Of a stretch of DNA of 64,000 nt, positions 37,701-46,700 are shown piece after piece; positions within the stretch are counted from its first letter, which is position 1, and each line of letters begins with the position of its first letter. Source of the stretch: Anthonomus grandis grandis. Lineage: Eukaryota > Arthropoda > Insecta > Coleoptera > Curculionidae. The notes beneath the pieces are model-generated. The model saw only the letters and a program-made list of their open reading frames with translations. It did not search any database and was not told where the DNA came from. The stretch is taken from the NCBI RefSeq assembly GCF_022605725.1, contig NC_065567.1:30979127-31043126 (forward strand), read 5' to 3'. Made by a program: the position numbers and the translations under genes.

Positions 37701-40700
37701 CATCAAGAAAGCGGAGCGCAAAATCCCGAAGAGAAGGAAGCAGAGGAAGACAAGAAAAATTGGCCCTTATTTATTGCACATTATTGCTATATATGTAATA
37801 TTTTGTATTATCGATTACCTGTAAAAGCAATGAATACTAAAAACCCTACCTTTTGAATGAATAAACACTGAACCAATACAAATAATTATTTTTTTTTAAT
37901 GAATAAAAAATTGACTTGACATTACATGACGTCGGGCGCTATTTTGTATATTCCCGATGCGATAGTCATAAAAAAAATCTTTATTATTATAAAATTTTCA
38001 TAATAAACATAACCTCACAAAAACTTGGCACCAATGGTCAAAAATCGCGTATTCAAATTGACATCTGTCAAATGTCAATTCAAAAAATCGACGCCAGTTT
38101 CGATTTTTTTTGACAGTCCTATTTGGCATTTCGACCGATACGCACTTCAAAATTTTTCCGTGTAAAATTTAACCAAAAAACCGCCAAATTAAACAAAAAA
38201 TAAATCGAAGCAGGGTATTATACCGTAACACGACAATGGAGCTACTGGTTGACAACATAGAAAGCCCCACGGCAAATGAAAATCTGCAATCGGTAAATCC
38301 TATGGAGAGTAACGACGTGGATGAGGCGAAGCTACGAGCGTCGAATTTCGTAATGTTTTATAAGCTGAGAAAGGCCGATGGACCTGCTAAGAAGAAGAAG
38401 AAGAAGGCGTCTACTAAGGCTATTTCAGTTCCACACTAATAACTCATTAACATCTCATATCATAAGTTGTGATTGTATTATTTTGTATCTTATTTACCGA
38501 TAATGTGTAATAATATCCTGTGAAATATAAATTAATAAAATAACTCTCGTTTGATTTAACGAGCGTCTGAAATGAGAAAACATGATTTGAAAAAAACACC
38601 GTATGAAACCAGTCATTTTCTATACGTCAACAATCCCCTGTATTACGTCATTAATTTCTTCAGTTGCACTGAAAGCCTTATTGTAAAACAAAATACATTT
38701 ATTTATCTAAATCGCACTAAAAATCTGCTTAAATTTATTTATTTTATATTCAAAATTGTGTACGGAGCGACAGTTTGCCGCAGCGATCCCTGATGGCGCT
38801 TGTTTGAACCAGTGTTGCCAACTCATATGTTATAATAGTACAAGTGCAGATGGTACAAAAATAGTACATTTTTGATTGGATGTGATATACTGTAAATAAA
38901 TGTTTTTAACATTTACCATAATCAAAGATATAAACGGAATATACTCCACCTATATCATATAAATTAAAAAAAGTAGTTGTTAAAATAAAAGACTTACATA
39001 TGTCCTATACAGGGTGTTTCCTAACTACGGTATGAAACTATACAGGGTGAATCGTTAGATCGTTTTATGAAAAAAAGTTCCTATGAACGTATGTCGGGAG
39101 TTGCTTTGTTTCTGAGATACAGGGCAATGAAGGTTCAAAAAAATAACGGCCTTCAGATGGCCCCATAAATAGTAATCCAGGGGATTCATATCAGGACTGC
39201 GAGCCGGCCAATTTTGAGGTCCTGCACGTCCAATCCAGCAATTAGGGTAGATGACGTCGAGATGCTGCCGAGCAAGAACACTGAAATGAGCTGGAGCCCC
39301 GTCGTGCATAAACCACATGTTGACTCTTACTTGTAGGGGTACTTCTTCTAATAAAGTGGGTAAATGGTGTTGCAAGAAATCCATGTAGGATTCACCTGTT
39401 AATCTTGCCGGTAAAAAAAATGGACCAATTAGGTAGTCACCAATAATTCCTATCCAAACGTTCAGCGAAAATTGTTGCTGAAAATGAGTTTCTCTAATAA
39501 CGTGGGGATTTTCGTCGGCCCAAAAATGATCATTGTGGAAGTTCATAATAGCATCTCTTGAAAAATTTGCCTCGTCCGTAAATAAAATATTTTGTAGGAA
39601 ATTATTATTGTGTGCCATCGTATGAATCAACCACCTGCAAAACATTAATCTTGGATGAAAATCCTGAGGCAGTAGAGCTTGTACACGCTGTATGTGATAT
39701 GGATGCAGGAGGTTTCTTTTTAAAACTTTCCAAACGGTTTTTTAACTGACTTCAAGCTGCAGTGCAATCTTCCTGATACTATTGGAAGGATCTCCTTCTA
39801 TGGCATCAAGTATAGCTTCTTCTGGTCTTCCACCACCCATATTTTTAATAAAACTCCCAGTTTCACATAATCTTGCATGTAGTTTTCTAAATGTTTTTGC
39901 ACATGGAATTACTCTGTTAGGATATCTGTCCAGGTAAATTCTTCGTGCTTCTTCCGCATTTCCATTTGCTAATCCATAAATAAAGTGCATGTCGGTCATT
40001 TCATGGTTAGTAAAATTATTCATGATGGAGTAATGAATCACTGCTAATTGACAGCTGAATTTTACTTATAGCAATTCTATCACTGTCAGCTGGTCTCCAA
40101 AGCAGGTAGGTACAAAGGAGGTACTTGGATGGACTTGCCAATTATTTGTCATAAAGAAGCGGTGTATTTGTTATTTTGTTGTATTTCAAAAATCTGATAA
40201 TAAAAATCGTAGAAGTTGAATGTTTATTATCATAGTAAACAAGACACAAGAGACCAAAAAGTCGTGCATTGGAGGGTGGACATTTTGCTCATGTACTTTA
40301 ACGTCGAAATTGTTTATCGAATTAATTGGTTTTTAGTTCATGTTGTCGTCCATGGATAATTTTTAGAATGAGTTAAAGATACTTTAAATTTTTTTTCTCG
40401 AAAACAAAGTCAGATATGAAGATAATAAGATAATATACAAAAAAATTGTATTTTTAGTTACTTAAATACAAAAATAAATAAAAAGCTGCAAAACAATCAA
40501 TTATTGGCCTTGTTTTTTCTCAACAATAAGCATGTGGTGCCCACTGACACGCCACTGGACCTAATAATTTCAATCTAGTTACAGCTAAATAAGCGTGTTA
40601 TAACTTCAAATAACTGCACCAAATTTCAACCAAATCGGTTTAAGGATAGTTATAGTATTTTTAAAATACCGTTATTTTTTTGAACCTTCATCGCCCTGTA

Positions 40701-43700
40701 TCTCCCTGTACACCCTGTATATTCATATATGCATAATGATATATTACGATTGTGAATGTGTTATAACTATAATCATATTTAAAATCGTCTCCGTTAAATT
40801 AAAAAAAGTTAGGATAAGGAAACACTGTTTACGTCCTAATTATTTTATTCACTTCTCTCTTCTCTTCAACATGGGTAAATTAAAACGTCATGGAGTTTCT
40901 GTACGAGTGTTCGTCTTTCTTCAAATATTTGTCTTTGTTTATCGCATAAGAATAAAACGAGATAGTTATGGGGACTGTTGGTGTACTTCAGGGTTGATTA
41001 CATTTTCTTTAGCTTTCAAGGTTGATAATTAATTTTGAATGTACAGTTTATTTTTTCAACACGAAAAGAAAAGCTTTGGTGCTGATATCGTACATTTTTA
41101 AAGATTTGTACGCATGTTCATACATAATAGTACTTTTGGCGTACTATTACGGGTTTGAATAGTACATAATGTTTAGTTAGTTAGTACACATACTATAATA
41201 GTCCGGTTGGCACCACTGGTTTGAACTAACGAGGTTGATGGGAGAGCCCAAACTGCATGAAGGGTTCCAATTTGAGAAGTTAATTTTTTTAAAATTTTAC
41301 ATACATGTATAGGGTGAAAAAATATATATTTATATATTTTAATATTTATAAAAATATATATTTATATATATTTTTTCACCCACTTCGCCTCTACACACCC
41401 CTTTCACCCTTTAGCGTATTTTGACAAAATATAATTTTTTTAAATAATTTGCATATGAAAATAGCATTTTTACTCCCTTAAGTGCTTACCAAATCCCCAT
41501 TCTATTTACTAAAAGTCACCCCCAAATAGTTACACATAATTCAATTTTTCAGTATTTGATCTGCTACCCTCCACGGCATTAGTGAACATGGCATGTTGCG
41601 CCAGCGGTTCAAACAGAGGATACGACGAGCTGGTGCCCCATCACATCCACGTCGTAGACGAAACTCGACAATATACTGAGTGGTCAGAAGACGAGTCCCA
41701 AGTAATCGGAAATGTCAGATATGTCAACGACAGGTTTGGTATCATAGCCGCTAAAAGAGCCCTTAATAATTTGCATTTTAAGCTTGGTTCTGAAGGTTTT
41801 AATCAAGTAAGTGACATTTTTATTTATGGATTTAATACACATTGTGCAGAAACTTCCAATAGTAGAAATGACTTATTCTATTTACACATATGCGCAGCAT
41901 TTATATTTTAACATAGATTTCTTATCTATGATACAAACATACTATGAATATCACTGTTGTTTCTTAAGTGATTGTATATTCTAGATATAGAGATAATTGG
42001 AAAATTTAATAAAAGTGCACATTCCCTTCTATTTTCTATACTATTTTTATGTATTTTGGTGTCCTTATTATCTATCAAGTATATCCTTGATAAATAATGA
42101 CTCCAAATGACTAAAGAAACTCCAAAAGTTCTAATAAGACAGATAAGGTATTCTAATGCAGTTGGGATCCTAAAAATCCCTGCAGTTCCTCACAAGAAAA
42201 CCATAAATTTTGGAAGACTTTTACAATGTCACACATTTGAGATTTAAAATTGAATTTTGAGTAAGAAATTACCCCAAATCAATGCCATACCACTCTACTT
42301 GCTTCATACTGACAGTCAATAGTAGATATACACTATATAGCACCTATTTATGTTAAAAACTAATCCATTGCTTACTGACTAGAAAAAGACTTTATTCAAG
42401 TCATCTTGGATTATTTTACAGCCTTCTGATGTCTTGATTTTTTCATAAATGTTCATTTCTTCAGCAAACAATAATGTTTCAGTATTATTGACTACACTGA
42501 CTAAATCATTAATACATTAAAGGAGCAGCACAGCTTAGATCATCATCTTAGTCAGCTTAGATCCACCCTCTGCTATAGAAATTGCATCTTTTGTAATAAA
42601 ATAGTGTTTTTTGGCAAGGCATTTCGCAATAAATTGTGTAATATTACACAAATTGGAACAGGTAATGACAGAATGGCAATGAGTCGAAAGTTTTGGATGT
42701 TTTCAGAATGATCTTTCTTAAATACATGACCTATATCTTTCAGGGCATTTTTATGTAGTTAGTGTAAATTGTCTGTGGTTCAGCAAGAAATCTATTCATT
42801 CCTTTTATAATAGAGGACGGTACATTGTCAGGCTCTAGTGCATTTTCAGCTGGAATATTTGCCTTTTTTTTAATCCAGAATTTCCTTTAGTAGTGCTTGA
42901 TCATGACATTCTATTACAACACTGCCATTCTGTTGTGGTTTTATACTTCTAAATTTAGACATGCGACAATTTTTAGGTGTATGTAGACCAAATGGATGCC
43001 GATATAGTAGCTGTAACCAGACATAACCCGAAAAGTCACGTCAGTTACATTTTGGTGGCATTCACTGCATTTGGACACCCAGATGTGCATGCTGGGAATT
43101 ATCAAAGGTCGGTCAAACCCCTTAGAGTGGAAGGTGTTTTACAAGAAATCGTTTTGGAAGCCTCTTTGAGCCACGTGGATGTCGAGTAAGAAACATTTTA
43201 TTTAGTTTATTTTTATATAATATCCAAATTTCCAAGATGTTTAATAATTTTTCCTTAAAAAGATAAACTAAACATTACATAGGGTCTCACTAAGCACCTA
43301 GATGTTTTGAACAGCTGTATGTGCCATATATTTAAAAGTTTTTAATAATAAACTATGTTTGTATTATGTTACACTTGTAAATAATGACCAATAACAAGAC
43401 TGATAAAATAAAATACTCTTAGAGAGAATCATTTCCTAAACTGATTCCATTTTTTTGTTTAATTATTTGTTTACTATGCTTGTTAAATTAATGTATGTTT
43501 TTTGAAGTTCAAGTTGAAGGACTAACATAATTAATATACTTAAAATTTAAAGTCCTCCCCATACCAAAATACCATGTCAAAACAAATTTTACTAGTGACT
43601 TATAAACTGCAACCAAACTGCTCCTATTTATGAAACCCCAACAAATTAAATTTATGTATTAAAATGCCTATCTTCTTTGACACATAATCAATATGTGTTT

Positions 43701-46700
43701 GGCACTTGAGATGTTGATCAATAATTATATTTCCCAAAAATTTGGTATCTGTTGCTTCTTTGATTCTATGTGCTCCAATATCAATGAAATTATATAGGGG
43801 CTAGTTTGCCTCAGTTAGGAAAAAGGCTATATACGTGACTTTTGTTAAATTTAATTATTGCATTTTAAACTTGTAACTTCTTCCCTGATATAACAAGTAT
43901 AGTATCATCAGTATAAAAAATTACTAAGCCCTAAATTCTCAAGTTCAACAATGAATTAATATGTATTATGCAAGTATTGGACACAAAACAGTTCCCTGAG
44001 GTACACCAATTTTAATTTCTTGACAATCCACCATTTGTAACCTTTCGGAAGGAGTTTTTATACATTTTATATGCTTAATTCCACAGTTTTGTAAGGTTTC
44101 AAGAAGCCTAACGTGTACCGAAGGCTTTAGCCATATCTAAAAATACTGCTATACACTTTTTGTTTAAATCCAAGTTATTGACTGCATGAGTTATTAAACA
44201 TACATCCCTCCAGAAAACTAAATTGATTCATGGCATTTCATTGACATTTTTTTAAAAGCTTTGCCAAATAACACTTATTGGGCGAAAATTATTAATATCA
44301 CTTCCTGTACCTGACTTATCTATTATTTTTTTAATATAATTTTTAACAACAATGTTAAACTTTCCATGAATCCATGTTGCAGAACTGGAGGTTCAAAATA
44401 TACCAAATTTGGCAATTTCGTCAAAGATTCTAAATGGATTAACGGTCTGTCGGAATACCGAGTGTCCCTAAAGCAGCATATTGCAATTGACCAGTCGGAT
44501 TTCCTGGAGGAAGCGAATTCTGGAAGCCCTAATATCTTGCAGTTGAACTTTAAGAACTTTAAACCTGGATCTGTTGTAGTTATCAAGTAAAACACTTATA
44601 GGATGATTTTGGATATGTTGTTTAATAAACATTTTCAGAGTGTCATTGCATAAAGAAGCACAAGAATCTGTATCAAAATTACGCACATTGATCAACACCA
44701 TATCTGTTAAAAAAGACAGGGAATTGTCGCAGATTATTAGCAAAATGAACTTATGTGATTTGAATAGAGCTCTCTACAGATGTGACCAAGAGGAAAGGGA
44801 TGATGGTAATTATTTGTTTGTAGTACATTACAGCTTTTGTAGCAGATTCATTGATTTTAGGATTGGATGTATACAATATCCCAAACTTTGGCCCAGTGGT
44901 TTATTGTGGTTTGCAAGGTTTTAATTCGATACTAGCTAATATTAGGTCTAATAATGATCTTGGTCATCCGTTTTGTGGGAACTTAAGAGATGGAAACTGG
45001 ATGATTGGTAAGCAATTTTCCCGGATTATTCTCATAAAGTTTACATAATTAAAAACCCTTTTAGACTATATTTGGAAGAGGCTAAAAGTAGACCAAGGCA
45101 CCAAAGAATTAGGACAGTGGATAGAAGAAAACACAAAACCTTTCCGGGGCATCCCAAGATATTTAATACCCTGCTATTTTGATTTAGTTTTCGATGCTAT
45201 ACACACTCATTTATTAAGACAGTCTTGGGATCTGATGTCCGAGTAAGTATGCCTTACTTTTAATTAAAATATAATAAATATAAAATGCCCGGTTCTATTT
45301 TAGTTTTTCGAAAAATGGGTCGGCCTTTGTAAGACAATTGTCTCTGGGGTCACTACAGTTTGGTGGTTACGTCAAATCGGCTAATCTACCCACCCTTTCG
45401 CCAAATTTAGCACCACCAAAACCGAGAACAAGGAAAAATGACAAGGGAGAAAGTGTACAGGCTTGTGTAACTCTATCAGCAGGTAATTATTTATTTATTA
45501 ACGGTATCCACCAATTTGACAAAAATAAAATAATACAAATATTAATACAACTTGAGCTAGATAATACTGAGACATAAATTAATGTTAATTAATTTAAAGA
45601 AACATGACGAGTCACTAATGAATTTGATAGGATTGTGATATGTGTATACATTGCGATCTACCCAGTAAATAGTTCCTTAGCCAACAAATAACATTTGACT
45701 CAAAACTTGGAGCTTTGCCAGTAGAAGCGTATGATTAACTCTGTCGAACGCCTTCGAAAAATTTGTATATATATACTATCATCATTGTGAACCTGTACCA
45801 AAAACATTAAACATATAATTTTCATAACATAATAAGTTAGTAACAGTAGAACGACCTTTTTGAAAACCATGTTAATGATGTGAGACATTGATTTGGGCTG
45901 TTTTGTTTGCCGTGTCTGCTGTTTGTTCTCTTTTATTCTTATTCTTGTATAATTGGGAAATGATCCTTTTTTGTCCAATTACAATTTTGTATAACCTAGA
46001 CTATTAACTGTATCCTGTTTTTTCGGCAAAATAAAGAATATTAAATTTGAACATTTTTAATGTAAAACATTTCTTTAAGATGTTAGCATACATTAATAAC
46101 ATACTAATTTAATGATATATTTAGGTTTGCCTCACTTTTCGGTTGGCTACATGCGAAATTGGGGCAGGGACACGTTCATCGCTATGAGAGGGTTGTTCCT
46201 TTTAACCGGAAGATTTGAGGAGGCCAGAGAGCATATTCTAGGCTATGCCGCATGCCTGAGACACGGCCTTATTCCCAACCTACTGGACGGTGGAAGAAAC
46301 TCGAGGTTTAACTGTCGAGACGCTCTCTGGTGGTGGTTGTATTGCATCAAATCGTACTGCGAAGATGCCCCCAATGGAACTGCGATCCTGAACGATTTAG
46401 TTTCACGAATCTTCCCGAAAGATGACTCTCCACCGCAACCACCGGGTAGTGCAGATCAACCCTTATGTGACGTAATTCAGGTGAGAATATGTGGAAAGTA
46501 AAAGTTTAGAGTGTTTTATGGGAGTGTTTTTGTTTGTAGGAAGCCTTAAACGTGCATTTCCAAGGGTTAAAATTCAGGGAACGAAACGCAGGCCGTCAAA
46601 TTGACGAACACATGACTGATGCCGGATTTAATAATCAAATCGGTATTCATCCTGAAACTGGGTTTGTTTTTGGTTAGTATTGTGAAAAATCTTCCTATAG

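Larger units (their letters stand above)
38810..41218. mobile_element. hAT-type DNA transposon (non-autonomous) split by a mariner
   Basis: Terminal inverted repeats CAGTGTTGCCAAC (38810-38822) and its near-complement GTTGGCACCACTG (41206-41218) are flanked by a perfect 8-bp target-site duplication GTTTGAAC at 38802-38809 and 41219-41226. An 8-bp duplication and CAGTG ends are hallmarks of the hAT superfamily. Outside the mariner it is only about 700 bp, rich in TAGTACATTT-like strings, with no hAT transposase, so it is a MITE-like copy. Confidence 0.8.
34403..41552. other. Long AGL intron rich in repeats and nested genes
   Basis: A 7.15-kb intron whose content is itemised separately: tandem 79-bp repeats, two non-LTR fragments, two small paralogous genes, a hAT element with an internal mariner, and an AT hairpin. 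The stretches 34403-34800 and 40720-41300 outside those items show no coding signal. Confidence 0.7.

Noticed and set aside
40736..41032. 98-codon frame, + strand
   Set aside because: Lies inside the hAT element next to the mariner end, no homology, AT-driven composition.
42665..44330. RT pieces at 42.8 and 43.9 kb as one element
   Set aside because: On the - strand the N-terminal piece should lie at the higher coordinate; here it lies lower, and an AGL exon separates them, so they are separate insertions.
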